From positions 150,882,407-150,946,406 of the forward strand of contig CM059186.1 in NCBI GenBank assembly GCA_030323885.1: DNA of 64,000 nt. Reading direction: 5' to 3'. Shown here piece by piece: positions 29,401 through 40,465 of the stretch (positions are counted from its first letter, which is position 1; the number at the start of each line of letters is the position of its first letter). Source of the stretch: Branchipolynoe longqiensis (taxonomy: Eukaryota > Annelida > Polychaeta > Phyllodocida > Polynoidae). A program made the position numbers and the translations under genes. A model generated the notes under the pieces. It was not told where the DNA came from. It ran no database searches and saw only the letters and a program-made list of their open reading frames with translations.

Positions 29401-30283
29401 ATACAGAACAAGTGAAATATCTCTAAAAGCACACCATCTATTAACAAATCGCTTGGTACACATATAGAAAACATCTTCACCAAAAAGATTATATTAAATT
29501 TTTATGGTTAGGGTTCTTGATTTCTATTCATTTTGATTAAAACTAATGTTTTGCACTGCGCGTAACGTCAAACTCAAGGCATTGTCAATGGTGGTGAGCA
29601 ATCTTCATACAGAAAATCCAGGAAAAGTGAAATATCTCTAAAACCACACCACCTAGAAACAAATCGCTTGGTACACATATAGAAAACATCTTTACCAAAA
29701 ACATTATATTAAATGTATAAGGTTAGTGACTTAAGACCATTGACAATGCCTTGAGTTTGAGTATAGGTACACGGCTGAGTACGGGACACGGCTGAAACCG
29801 CCACACCGGGTCGTGTTAATCGATTACGGCCTGGGACTGGGTGTTCAATATTTATCTGTGGGTTTAAAACTTGATTTATTTTACATCTATCATTCTATGC
29901 ATTAGAGAACAGTCTAGTAACTGTCACGTGAGTAGTCTACTGCTACTAGTAGTAGTAGTAGTAGTAGTAGCAGTAGTAGTAGTACTACTAGTAGTACTAG
30001 TAGGCCTACTACTACTAGTACTACTACTAGTAAGTTCTACTACTACTGAGTCTACTCTACAGTCTACTGGCTCCAACCCCAATTATCACCCACTCACCTT
30101 CTCCACATCAAAGTCCCGCTTCACCTGTTCGTACGATAACGGAATCTGACCACGTTGGTGGATCAGATATTTCAACATCTCCGCTGTCAGTCGAGCTCTT
30201 ATCGACGACTGGACGAGGCCGCCAAACTGAATATGGCATTCTGAAACATGGTTAAGAATTTTGTTCCTTGCCGCGAAAGTCAT
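23457..30283 (-). CDS. MAD2L1BP: MAD2L1BP (p31comet) orthologue, two coding exons
   Basis: p31comet is a HORMA-fold protein that binds closed MAD2 and recruits TRIP13 to disassemble the mitotic checkpoint complex. Exon 1 CDS is 30283-30098 (donor GTGAG). Exon 2 is 24353-23457 (acceptor after a T-rich, CCCCCAG tract). The junction is phase 0; total 360 residues. Family landmarks: TAEMLKYLIHQRGQIPLSYEQ (human-like ELLKH..YQRQQLPLPYEQL), then LFSFGATIMSPKELYRI (cf. LSPKEFYEL), and the C-terminal EYMWFQFPVTMTGFRDTP (cf. YIWFQAPVTFKGFRE). Between the last two, residues about 222-336 hold a Ser/Thr/Pro-rich insert where the human protein has roughly a dozen residues (as I recall it). The start is the first in-frame ATG after an upstream stop; an extra 5' exon is possible. 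The stop faces WDR74 tail to tail. Confidence 0.92.
24420..25560 (-). other. MAD2L1BP intron, mostly unremarkable
   Basis: AT-rich sequence with a GC-richer patch at about 24900-25010 (CCCCCTGTGGACGCG and GCTCCCCCTGTGG). No complete element or RNA gene seen. Confidence 0.5.
25568..25591. repeat. (GGT)n microsatellite
   Basis: About eight GGT units in the MAD2L1BP intron. They produce a proline- or valine-rich shadow frame, not a gene. Confidence 0.95.
25600..26150. other. MAD2L1BP intron, nothing recognised
   Basis: Contains CCCATTGGGGGAAAAGGGTGG and a CT-rich run (25735-25790). No gene or element termini. Confidence 0.5.
26151..26516. mobile_element. MITE with 34-bp terminal inverted repeats
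   Basis: The left arm ATCAAAGACCCTATAATACT... (34 bases) is the reverse complement of the right arm with two mismatches. Length 366 bp, non-coding. Target duplication not clear. Inside the MAD2L1BP intron. Confidence 0.85.
26590..26812. repeat. Partial copy of the CAGGGATGAAAG MITE interior
   Basis: Shows the same GTATACGCTAATAGCGCTGCG repeats of about 40 bp as 16320-16500 and a terminal GATCTTTCACCCCTG. The left end is missing. Confidence 0.7.
26840..27090. repeat. Duplicated AT-rich segment, copy 1
   Basis: GGCAGGAAGTGGAAATAAAACACTTTATTATATATAAAGTGG and GAAATAAGCAATGTACAATG... recur at 27660-27800. The CACTTTATTATATATAAAGTG core is palindromic. A TTAA-MITE end (CCATCAGACTATGCAACTTTG, 26928-26948) adjoins it. 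Confidence 0.75.
27095..27300 (+). repeat. Dispersed repeat shared with 58125-58325
   Basis: GGCAATTTGGATTTCCACCGCTGTGTATAAC...GGCCGGTTGCTCTCATACCATG...GGTTAAAAATCCCTTGGG...CTTTCTATCGAC is found reversed at 58125-58325. It is non-coding and its termini are undefined. Confidence 0.8.
27300..28520 (-). mobile_element. GC-rich remnant of a tyrosine-recombinase element
   Basis: A sharply GC-rich block (about 27480-28515) in an AT-rich intron carries, on the minus strand, the end of a tyrosine recombinase. AT-rich duplicated segments flank it (27300-27420 and 27660-27870, with GATAAAAGTGTCTGTGTCGATG twice). DIRS/Ngaro retroelements and Cryptons carry such recombinases; with no RT seen here I cannot choose between them. 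Confidence 0.6.
27851..28168 (-). pseudogene. Tyrosine recombinase C-terminal fragment
   Basis: The open frame contains SPHILRRGAGQACQRAGV, then ADIMAQGTW, then a Tyr in AVHAYLP. This fits the H-x-x-R, late H/W and nucleophile Tyr arrangement of the tyrosine recombinase/phage integrase family. The N-terminal catalytic Arg region is not recognisable upstream, and the surrounding minus frames (28255-28518) are GC-rich and uncertain. The enzyme would integrate circular element DNA; here it appears to be a relic within the MAD2L1BP intron, not an intron-coded host gene. The first Met is arbitrary. Confidence 0.65.
28515..28715 (+). repeat. Copy of the TTTTGCACTGCGCGTA family
   Basis: AGATTATATTAAATTTATTACG, AATAAAACTAATGTTTTGCACTGCGCG and CACACCACCTAGAAACAAA match the tandem units at 20600-21240. 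The left edge abuts the GC-rich recombinase block. Confidence 0.8.
28716..29310. other. Repeat-derived stretch in the MAD2L1BP intron
   Basis: Contains ATGAATCGATTCAGCCC, GTGAATCGATCTAGG and AAATCGCCCGTGTAAACAGGG, which look like a degraded subterminal-repeat element. GTGTTCGATTTGAAATTC at about 29263 is shared with 11717 and 12050. No gene. Confidence 0.5.
29311..29802. mobile_element. Element with a perfect 68-bp inverted repeat
   Basis: 29311-29378 (starting GGCGGTTTCAGCCGTG) is exactly the reverse complement of 29735-29802. About 356 bp lie between, holding two units of the TTTTGCACTGCGCGTA family. Similarity continues weakly outside the arms. Perfect arms mean recent origin or gene conversion. 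It lies in the MAD2L1BP intron. Confidence 0.9.
29940..30062. repeat. (TAG)n / (CTA)n microsatellite, partly palindromic
   Basis: Runs of TAG alternate with ACT blocks, producing self-complementary stretches. It lies about 40 bases downstream of the MAD2L1BP exon 1 donor. Confidence 0.95.
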
Positions 30284-30669
30284 GTTGATGAAAGTGTCAA
30301 AAGGAGGCTCTGTTATAGTTTGAGAAGTCGCCACCAGGTGGGAGTCACGCCACCATTTCCCGCCGTTCAGATATAAATCCTGAAAACTGGAGTGAAACTC
30401 CGCTGTCGACAACCTTATAAATCCAGAAATCACTAGAGCATGGCCTACTTAACGACTCATTGGGATAACAAAATACCACGAATTCCGCAGGTGCATTGCC
30501 ACTACTCTACCATTAATTGCGACACTTGGGACAATTGCCTAAATAAACATGACAATCTCAGATTTACTCGATGTTGATTGCAGGCAACGCCCTAATGCCT
30601 ATGTTACATTGGTGAACTAAATCAGGGGACATTTTATCTGCAGACACTCGGTTCCTTGCCCTGTAGACA

Positions 30670-31093
30670 AATGAATAAGGTTGAGCATTATAATTTACCT
30701 TTCTTTAGCTTGAAGTAACAAGCTTGAAGTGCAACAGACGCGATATCAGAATGAGTTGAGCGTCCGCCTCCCTTTCTGGTAAGTCGCAGGTTCGAACCCT
30801 GGCTGAGTCAAACCAATGATTTAAAAATTAATACTGGCGCTCGGCATTACTAGGATAGGGCAAGGAGCAGTGGAATGTACAACAAAAAACATGCTAAATT
30901 AATTTTGGCATGTCCATACAAACTCTTGACACCATAGCCATATACTTCAGCAGTAACAGGTTTTCATTGAGTTGACTTAGTATGCCCTTCTATCCAGAAA
31001 CGGATAGTTAATAATTCTCTAACATGAATTTACAGAATCAAATCATGATGAAAGTTTTGGTTTAAAAAATGTGATGCTTCCGTTGGACTATGC
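30670..31093. mobile_element. TTAA-type MITE copy carrying a nested SINE head
   Basis: MITE phrases (TTTAGCTTGAAGTAAC, TTTTGGCATGTCCA, CTTCAGCAGTAACAGG, AAAATGTGATGCTTCCGTTGGACTATGCA) surround a plus-oriented SINE head at about 30750-30865 (B box AGGTTCGAACCCTGG, then GCATTACTAGGATAGGGCAAGG). It lies upstream of MAD2L1BP. Confidence 0.7.
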
Positions 31094-31880
31094 AGCTACA
31101 AGATAATCATAGATAGTGGAAAGGAGATGAAGCATTCAAGATAGGAGTAGTAAATCTGTATCAATGGCAACTGATGACATCATATTCTGTCAGTAGTTTT
31201 ACTCCTCTAAGACTAGAGTTATTACACCAATGGAGTGATATACTAATATATCAATTGTGGTATGGATGGATTAAGATAATTTGCCACGGGTATCAAACTT
31301 AAAGCCGTTTGAGAGAACGAATACAAATAACAACTTATGTTCATTCGAAGCTACAGTAATGATAGTCTTAATATCGCCGTGATTATGGCCTTTGCTGCGG
31401 ACACGGCGCTGAATAACCACCAATCAACCAAACCGGGCATAATGTATCCGGTGAATACTAACTTATTAATAGTGGTTATATATTTGCTATGTAATTCTAC
31501 ACTCATGAGAAAGTGCAGAAACCAAAACACCTTCTTCAAACGCTATCGGCTACCAAGCAAAGAAATAAGGTATTTACAAATATGCCCGCAATACTGAGAA
31601 AATATCCCACACCCGTGTTTTAATTTCTTTTATGTCTTTGTTCAGCCACACAAGTGATTCTATTATTCTGATAGTTCAAACTTAAGTTAAGAGCTTCAGC
31701 CGATGTATATAATTTGTGTGAATATCCACTTTTATATGGTTTCAACACTGACAAAAGAATCTTAAATCAGTGAAGAAACAAAAAACCAAGTTTGTTAACC
31801 AATATATACAGTACTAAAATTATAATTCGGGGATTGAAGTGATCTTGGAAGGGGAAAATGAGCGGAAATTGATGACTTGT
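31094..31880. other. Intergenic stretch, nothing recognised
   Basis: AT-rich sequence. The open frame at 31337-31597 has no recognisable domain. Confidence 0.5.
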
Positions 31881-31932
31881 TGGTTGTTTATGTTTTACGT
31901 CCTGGCAACATCTAAGGACATTGATGACGTGG
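31881..31932 (-). repeat. SINE tail fragment
   Basis: TATGTTTTACGTCCTGGCAACATCTAAGG, the conserved tail only. Confidence 0.8.
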
Positions 31933-31999
31933 GCAATAACATATAACCTCCAAGCAGTCTTTTATGATAAGGCATATGCATAGACTATGTTGGGAGAAA

Positions 32000-32405
32000 A
32001 GTGCCAGCTGCCAAAATTCATGAAATTCCCCCTTTTGGACACCATTCCAGGGGACATCGCCAGCTGCCAAAATAGATGAAATTACTCTCTTTGGACAACA
32101 TTCTAATAGACATTGTCAGCTGCCAAATAGGTGAAATTACCCTCCTTGGACAACATTTTAATAGACATCGTCAGCTGCCAAAATAGGTGAAATTACCCTT
32201 TTGGACACCATTCCAGGGGACATCGCCAGCTGCCAAAACATGTGAAATTACCCTTTGGATGACATTCCAGGGGACATCATCAGCTGCCAAAATAGGTGAA
32301 ATTGCCCCTTGTGGACACCATTCCAGGGAACATCGCCAGCTGCCAAAATAGGTGAACTTACCCATTTTGGACACAATTCCAGGGGACATCTCTAACTGCC
32401 AGCCT
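32000..32405. repeat. Minisatellite of about 60 bp, about seven units
   Basis: Units of the form CAGCTGCCAAAATAGGTGAAATTACCC...GGACACCATTCCAGGGGACATCG. The minus-strand open frame through it is a repeat artefact. Confidence 0.9.
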
Positions 32406-33384
32406 GTGAAATTAGTGAATTCGTCATGATTTTTCATCCCTGAATTATTTAACACTGAAAAAAAACACCCCAAGATAACCTATAACTTCAATTGAATCAT
32501 ATTCTAAACAGAAATCCATTCATACAAACACAAAGCGATACAGAGTTATTTTTTGGAGCGTTTTATTGAGCACGTCCGCCCATTTTCTGGGACATTAACT
32601 TATAATTTTTTTAATTCATTTTTTACAAAGTTTCCATTCCCGTAAGTTGAACTGAAGACACTGCTATGTACAAACTAATAGTTCTGGCTTTGACATCTTC
32701 ACAATGTAGTTGGAATACACATGTACCACCATCGTTTCTCCCGTCACTCGCCAGGGTGAGCCACGACAGCTTGCTACTCTCAGGTGGCATAGACATACCA
32801 CGTGACGTAATACACAAATGAAACCAACAAGTAGAAATAGAGACCTGGTGAATACAGGGCGGCGAGAAAAGACTTTTGCTTACTTTCACTTAGTTTGCAT
32901 AGCGCAACTATACGTTTTGACATCAGCTTATGTTGATCATAAAAATATGACATCCACTCTTCCTTCAAGTTCCTATTATGTACGTTGATTCAAAAATGGT
33001 ACATATGGCCCAAATGATTTATATACAAGTTGTGTATAAAATCTGTTCATCTTGAAAATACACAACTAGACTACTAGCAAAGTGTAGCACCTAGTAACTG
33101 CTATTGACCATTGGTATTAAACAGTAACTTAACACAAGGCCACAGACACAACTCGTGCCAGGGCAGCCCCCGGGTTGCCGGTTCAAGGTTTCCATGACAA
33201 CCTAAGAACAAGAACATGTTCCCATTTACAGAGAATATAAAAGCGTATGTGTATTTGTTTAGTTTGTTTGTTTTATCACAGACTCGTTCACAAAGTCATT
33301 CACACAGCTTGTCAGGAGCGACAATATTATTCACAAACACATGCAGTATCACCATTCTCTTTGCACACCAGTGTATACACTATT
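32406..33384. other. Intergenic stretch, nothing recognised
   Basis: No gene, element or RNA recognised. The small minus frames at 32623-32968 lack domains and splice logic. Confidence 0.5.
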
Positions 33385-33545
33385 TTTCTCTATATAATAT
33401 ATATATATATAATATATACAATAAATATATTACATATATTAAATATATATATTAAATATATATATATTACATATATATATTACATATTATATATAAAAAA
33501 GTATATAACATATATAATACATGCATATTACATATAAAGAATTAA
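33385..33545. repeat. (TA)-rich microsatellite
   Basis: TATATA, TTACATATAT and ATATATAAAT units throughout. Confidence 0.95.
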
Positions 33546-36240
33546 ATAACACTTACAATACAAAATTATCTCAAGGGGTTGGGGACCAACGCTACATGTG
33601 TTCTATACCTTTAAAAGCGTGCGTTCTCCACCATTCCCACTAATATATAAAAAAAAAAAAGCAAGACAAACTAACAACAACAAAAACCCACACAAACAGT
33701 ATTCTCTTGCATATTACATTGACGTAGCCAAGCAATTTCATACACGGGAACTGGATTGTTATTTTATCTCACAAGTCATTCATTCAGTGTTGGTCGTAGC
33801 CAGCATTTCCTAGTCTACACATGATACATGTGGTGAGGGTAGAGGCTCACTCCGATTAACACACACAGACACACAGACCCAGACACACAGCCATTGTACG
33901 ACCCATTCAAGGTCACATGACACACCCACACCACGCTCGGTACGCGCGTACCCCCCCCCCCCCTCCCTCCGCACATCCAGTACCCATGGTAACAAAATAG
34001 AGCAGACCAACCTACAATAGCAAGCAAAGTAGACACCCATAGGGTGTTAGATATACTCGCCTCAAACAGGTAACAGTAGAAGTTAATATTAACAATAGCT
34101 ACAACCCCCGTGTGGATTATTAATAGGTTCGGTTGAGCCCGTCAGTCGGTACGTCAATGTGACAACATTTTACCCCCCCCCCCCCCCACACACACCCGCC
34201 CCGCAGCAGAACAACTATCACTATAAATATATGGTTAGTTTTGCTGGTTCTTTGCAAATTGAGCAAACTCGTCTATATGTTTAATTTAAGCAGGTGTTTA
34301 GGGCAAGAGAAGCAATTTCTCCTTTACAAGTTAATAGCACGTTTAATTGTTAGCGGGTTAATTAATCTGATACATGATCAACATCATCTCCCAAATGTTA
34401 ACGGTTCAAAGTTAAAAACTGTCTTTAGTAATAAAATATGCACATCGACTATACAAGTTGTAACAACGCAGGTGAAAACAATGCGCGTTGAGATTCAACG
34501 ATAATTTTAAGATGCTATATCTGTTGTTGTAGATATATAACAAGCGTTTTGCTCTATTAACCTCTAACCCCCAGACCACTTCCGGTGTAATGCTCAGGAG
34601 TTTTGGGAGAACCCTCAACTAGTCCTACCTAACTTCCCAGCACACAACTCCTCAAAACAATCATATAAACACGGGAAGCCAACGATAAGCAGAATATACA
34701 TTATGTTGTCATGGAAACCTTAAACACTCGTTTTAATCACACCAAACGCCGACTTGGCGACGACCGTTCAAAACTCCTTACATCTTCACACGTCGCCACG
34801 GAGCCACCAGTTAGCAGATAATAGAAAGCTATTAAATGTGTGGCACCGGTGGAGAGCCGAGTGAACATTTTGTCTCAGGAAGGCAGGATTTCGTTAATAC
34901 AATTTAGTTAGGTTTATTACGGCGTGTATGGGATACTTCCTGTTTTGGGGTTATGTGTGTCTGTGGGGGGGGGGGGGGGGGGCGGAGATTCTTGGAAGTC
35001 GATGGGGGGGGGGGGGGGGGGGGAGGGGCTGTGGGGGGTGAGGTGGAACCAGAGGTGTGGTTGGTTGTTGGAGTTTTACGTCCTGCCACCATCTAAGGTT
35101 ATATCAGGACTGGAGAGCCAGGGAAAGAGGCTAGAGAAAAGAGGCTGGAGGGCCGGTGGGGGTAGTATCTTGTAGGGGTGGTGCTAAGAGTGCGCGTGCG
35201 CGTGTACATTTTTGTTTGTTTGCTACAAAAAGTTAATTTTTTTTAAAGTGGACAATCTTAGACTGGCCTCAAACAATATGTGGATGTGGGTGTGGGGTGT
35301 GGGCTGGGATGGGGGGGGGGGGCGAGGAGAGGGAAGAGATCACATGTCACGTCCATTGGGTAGGGGCGAAGGGGGGGTATCAGAGACTCAAAACAGTGTT
35401 TGGTTATTTTGCTTTAAATAGTAGTTCACATCATGTAAATCACACTTTAAAGGTAGATGTCCATTTAGCATTGTACTCATAATCAAATAACACATGTATA
35501 AATATGAACTGGCAACCGGTCGCACGCCCTTTCCCGCCAAGCAGACAGTGGCTGTGCACGAGTCGCACCGCGCTGTGAGTCTGATTTAAGCAGAGGGAAC
35601 TGAATGATTAGCTCGAGCTGAACATCTGAATGCAGCTAGCACCCCTACCAGGTTTCTAGTCGTGTTACTCCACAAAGCCACCGCCTCCAGGTACGAGACT
35701 CAGCCGTGTGTGTGTGTGTATGGGTTTTGTTTGTTTATTTATATAGTTATTAGTTTGTTGTTTGTTTATTTATTTATTTATTTATTTATTTATAAGAACA
35801 CCAGAGGAGCAGCCCTCAGCGTGCACTCACTTTGCATCTCACTGCGTGTAAAACTACAACAACCTTGAATGCCGACGACACACTCAGAAAATAGACCCGA
35901 CACAGTGCAAACTGCCATCACTTCAGGGTGGGTGGGTGGGTAGACAAGTCACACACACACCCATACACTCACACACAGAAAATAGAGCCAATACAAGCAA
36001 TAGTACACAGTCACACTCATACACACATACTCACACTCACAGAAAATAGACACGACACAAGCAACAGTTTAAACTGCCAACACTTCAGGGTAGGTGGGTA
36101 TATGTACACTCACTCACTCTCTCTCTCTCTCACACATATTTAAACATATATGTATATATACATTTATAACTAACAACTCTAGAAAGTGGAAGAGGGTTCG
36201 GCGGGGATGAAGGAAGGTAAGCTGGTTGGGGGTGGAAGTG
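33546..36240. other. Intergenic stretch with homopolymer runs and a SINE tail
   Basis: No gene recognised. It holds C runs at 33951-33963 and 34171-34187, two long G runs at 34965-35023, a SINE tail at 35062-35112, a (TTTA)n run at 35763-35793 and CA-rich runs at 35950-36060. Open frames here follow the low-complexity runs. Confidence 0.7.
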
Positions 36241-36324
36241 GGGGGTTTTAATCATTGAAAAACCCTTCAAAACTAAACGCAGTAAGCGCGCCTAGTACGG
36301 TACTGTGTACATGTTTAACCCTCG

Positions 36325-37062
36325 CAGAGTATGGGGGAGTGGGAGGAGTGGGGATATGGAGGACGAGGAGGAGGAGGCTGCTCGTGTTGCAGAGTATGGG
36401 GGAGTGGGAGGAGGAGTGAGGATGAGGAGGTCGAGGAGGAGGCTGCTCGTGTTGCAGAGTATGGGGGAGTGGGAGGAGTGGGGCTATGGAGGTCGAGGAG
36501 GAGGAGGCTGCTCATCTTGCAGAGTATGGGGGAGTGGGGGGAGGAGTGGGGATGTGGAGGACGAGGAGGAGGCTGCTCGTCTTGCAGAGTATGGGGGAGT
36601 GGGAGGAGGAGTGGGAATATGGAGAACGAGGAGGAGGCTGCTGCTTGTGTTTCAGAGTATGGGGGAGCGGGAGGAGGAGTGAGGATGTGGAGGACGAGGA
36701 GGAGGCTGCTCGTGTTGCAGAGTATGGGGGAGTGGGAGGAGGAGTGGGGATATGGAGAACGAGGAGGAGGAGGCTGCTCGTGTTGCAGAGTATGGGGGAG
36801 CGGGAGGAGGAGTGAGGATGTGGAGGAGGAGGAGGAGGAGGAGGAGGAGGAGGAGGAGGAGGAGGAGGAGGAGGAGGAGGAGGAGGAGGAGGAGGAGGAG
36901 GAGGCTGCTCGTCTTGCAGAGTATGGGGGAGTGGGAGGAGTGGGGATGTGGAGGACGAGGAGGAGGAGGAGGAGGAGGAAGCTGCTCGTGTTGCAGAGTA
37001 TGGGGGAGTGGGAGGAGGAGTGGGGATATGGAGGACGAGGAGGAGGCTGCTCGTCTTGTTGG
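36325..37062. repeat. Minisatellite of about 63 bp with an expanded (GAG)n block
   Basis: About ten units of GAGGCTGCTCGTGTTGCAGAGTATGGGGGAGTGGGAGGA... The interval 36822-36904 is a pure GAG expansion. It gives long frames on both strands (glutamate, arginine, proline or serine runs) that are not genes. Confidence 0.95.
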
Positions 37063-38084
37063 GCAAGTTAAAGTTGGACATGGGGTTCACATATCCGTAG
37101 TCACATTAGGGAGGAGAGGAGGTGTGATGGTTGGTGTGTGAGTGAGTGAGTGAGTAAGTGAGTATGTATGTGGGAGTGGGGGTGGGTGGGAGTTGGGGTG
37201 AGGGGTATAGGGTCCTAGGTTACAAGTAATCATTTACTAGGCATATGAAATGCATATAGTTAGCTTTGTAGGCAGGCACAGGGCACATGCCCCCATCCTA
37301 TAGCCCCCCCCCCCTACCCCCACCCCGGTATACACCTGAATCTCAGCCTCCCGACAACCTTCATGGGACTGGGGATAGAAAAATAACAGGCCTCTGTAAT
37401 ACTAACAGATGGAGCTAATCCAACAATATCCGGATAGTGAGAGATGTCGGTAAGTATCCCTCACCATCCGGGTACATATGTATGTATGTATGATTGGGGG
37501 GGGGGGGGGGGGGAGGGAGACGTAGAGAACTAGATATCATGTGTATTAAACCCCACAAACAAAACACCGACAAAACACGGCGTATAATTAATCTGCACAC
37601 TTAAATATACAGTCGCCAGACGAAGCTAAGCTAACACTTGACATATAAAGACACTCCTCACAGGCACTGCCTGCTAACAGATCAAAACAAGGCTTCTTTC
37701 CTTCTTTAAGAAGGATTCTAAAGCAGTAAAGTAATATATATATAATCGTCTATTAACTATTAAACAACAAAAAATCAAACTCGACAGAATTAGAAAATGT
37801 TAAAAACAAAGACGAGCTAAAATTATAACCATATATAATTTTCTTGAAAGAAAAAGAACAGCACAGAAAATACGTTAGTAGGTGCTCAAACATTACAAAT
37901 ATATACATATATTTCTTTTTGGACTTGACATGTCCTAATTACAAGTCGCATTCCCATTTAAAATAACACAATAAAAGTAACCACGACCCCTGCAATGATA
38001 TTTATACCATTCAATGTTTGACTGAGATTTAGTTATTAGACCTAACATGAAAACATCAAGTTAAACACATGCACATTAAAAAAA
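37063..38084. other. Intergenic stretch, simple repeats only
   Basis: (GAGT)n near 37137-37165, C run near 37302-37325, G run at 37496-37514. No gene recognised. Confidence 0.6.
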
Positions 38085-38760
38085 AAAAAAAGAGAGAAAT
38101 AAAAGGGGAGGGGGCTTCTGGTGATGTTTTTGCGGTCAAAATATCTGCAGCTGTTCAACGTGCAGAGTGTGGCCAGGTGTGTCTCTCACAGGATGCCCGC
38201 CCCGCCCCGCCCCGCCCCGCCCCGCCCCGCCCCGCCCCGCCCCGCCCCGCTCCGCACCGCGTAGGTTTAGAAAATGTGATGCTTTAATCGGACTATGAAG
38301 CTTTAATCAGTTATTCACCTGACACATTTACCCAACCACCCGGAGACAAGCATACGGGGCAAGGAAGCATAGCCAAATAACCACTCTCAATTAAACAAAT
38401 CAACACTCGTACACAGACATTCGATATGTGCCAAAAAGAGAGAAATAAAAGGGGAGGGGGCTTCTGGTGATGTTTTTGCGGTCAAAATATCTGCAGCTGT
38501 TCAACGTGCAGAGTGTGGCCAGGTGTGTCTCTCACAGGATGCCCGCCCCGCCCCGCCCCGCCCCGCCCCGCCCCGCCCCGCACCGCGTAGGTTTAGAAAA
38601 TGTGATGCTTTAATCGGACTATGAAGCTTTAATCAGTTATTCACCTGACACATTTACCCAACCACCCGGAGACAAGCATACGGGGCAAGGAAGCATAGCC
38701 AAATAACCACTCTCAATTAAACAAATCAACACTCGTACACAGACATTCGATATGTGCCAA
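38085..38760. repeat. Tandem duplication of about 340 bp with (CCCGC)n arrays of different length
   Basis: The block starting AGAGAGAAATAAAAGGGGAGG at 38090 recurs at 38438, both ending GACATTCGATATGTGCCAA. The CCCGC array inside is longer in copy 1 (about 38196-38250) than in copy 2 (about 38540-38580). Each copy also contains a TTAA-MITE end (GATGCTTTAATCGGACTATG). Confidence 0.95.
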
Positions 38761-39109
38761 TGTAACATTCAATTCTCTAATCTCAGGTGGATTAAACAAA
38801 CAAAAGCTTATATTCTGACTATAAAAATTTTAATGAAATTAATTTAAAACAAAAACCAAGCTACTCAACCTTCCCGATGGAAGTATTATACGGTATGCAA
38901 TGTGCCACCTACCATAGCTAAAAGCAAGGCGGGGTGTGAATTGGAAGTACAGTGGGCGAATGTGGGAGGTGGGAGGTGGGGGGGTCATACTGTACTGGGA
39001 AGGGTGGGAAGGGTAGGAAGATGGATGGATGGAAGGAAGGGAAATAATCATAAAGTAAGGAATAGTTAATACTGAACAGTCGACCATCACACCTCCACAT
39101 AACACATAC

Positions 39110-40115
39110 AACATAGGTCAGCAAGGAAGAGAAGACAGTCTGCCAATCATACAGGTAAAACCAGAGGGGTCCAACAAGGAAGGGAATGCAGTCGATCAAT
39201 CATACAGGTAAATCGAGAGGGGGTCAGCAAGGAAGAGAAGACAGTCTGCCAATCATACAGGTAAAACCAGAGGGGTCCAACAAGGAAGGGAATGCAGTCG
39301 ATCAATCATACAGGTAAATCGAGAGGGGGTCAGCAAGGAAGAGAAGACAGTCTGCCAATCATACAGGTAAAACCAGAGGGGTCCAACAAGGAAGGGAATG
39401 CAGTCGATCAATCATACAGGTAAATCGAGAGGGGGTCAGCAAGGAAGAGAAGACAGTCTGCCAATCATACAGGTAAAACCAGAGGGGTCCAACAAGGAAG
39501 GGAATGCAGTCGATCAATCATACAGGTAAATCGAGAGGGGGGGTCAGCAAGGAAGGGAAGACAGTCTGCCAATCATACAGGTAAAACCAGAGGGGTCCAA
39601 CAAGGAAGGGAATGCAGTCGATCAATCATACAGGTAAATCGAGAGGGGGTCAGCAAGGAAGAGAAGACAGTCTGCCAATCATACAGGTAAAACCAGAGGG
39701 GTCCAACAAGGAAGGGAATGCAGTCGATCAATCATACAGATAAAACCAGAAGGGGTCAACAAGGAAGGGAAGACATTCTGCCAATCATACAGGTAAAACC
39801 AGAGGGGGTCAACAAGGAAGGGAATGCAGTCGATCAATCATACAGGTAAATCCAGAGGGGGTCAGCAAGGAAGGGAAGGCAGTCGACCAATCATACAGGT
39901 AAATCCCGGGGGGGGGGGGGTCAGCAAGGAAGCGAAGGTAGTTGACAAATCATACAGGTAAGTCCGGAGGGGGTCAGCAAGGAAGGGAAGGCAGTTGACC
40001 AATCATACAGGTAAATCCAGAGAGGGTCAGCAAGGAAGGGAAGGCAGTTGACCAATCACACACACATTCAACAAAAACCCAAATAAACCCAGAGGTCAGC
40101 AAGGAAGGGAACACA
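39110..40115. repeat. Minisatellite of about 53 bp in 106-bp dimers
   Basis: Two alternating unit types (GTCAGCAAGGAAGAGAAGACAG... and CAACAAGGAAGGGAATGCAG..., each followed by CAATCATACAGGTAAA) form a dimer that recurs exactly every 106 bases from 39141. Later units are monomeric and diverged. Confidence 0.95.
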
Positions 40116-40465
40116 ATTATCACTGGCCTTCAACAGGCGTCATCTATTCAAAACACCTGCCGGCAAGCTTTTTTTCATGTCGAGTAAAAGTTTGTCATGC
40201 ACTGTTAATGTGATCACCATCAAGTTGCCTTAAGGCTTCCGGCTCCCAGCCACACCAGCCTCCGAATGAACCACCTACTGCAGCCACCAGCACTCACAAC
40301 ACCCCGTCCCAACCACTCGATACACACCCAGCTGATAATTAGCATAATCATAAACGCAACGCATAACTAGAGTAAACTTCCAACTTCAAACAACACAAAC
40401 CTAATCCTCTCTTTAGTAATACCTCACCGACAAGGGTTTTTGTCTAAAAAAAAAAAAATCACATT
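40116..40465. other. Intergenic stretch, nothing recognised
   Basis: No open frame of note, no element termini. Confidence 0.5.

Noticed and set aside
30284..30451. Open frame upstream of the MAD2L1BP start Met
   Set aside because: No ATG lies between the upstream stop and 30283, and similarity to p31comet begins only after it. An unseen 5' exon cannot be excluded.
30750..30810. Possible tRNA gene (GGTTCGAACCC)
   Set aside because: Only a B-box-like motif within a SINE head nested in a MITE; no cloverleaf can be folded by eye.
36305..37141. Open frames of 109-246 codons on both strands
   Set aside because: They follow the 63-bp minisatellite and the GAG expansion, and are open in several frames at once.
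39110..40115. Regular repeats with unit near 53 bp, superficially CRISPR-like
   Set aside because: Units are contiguous and diverge gradually, with no unique spacers. The sequence is animal DNA with introns; no cas genes.
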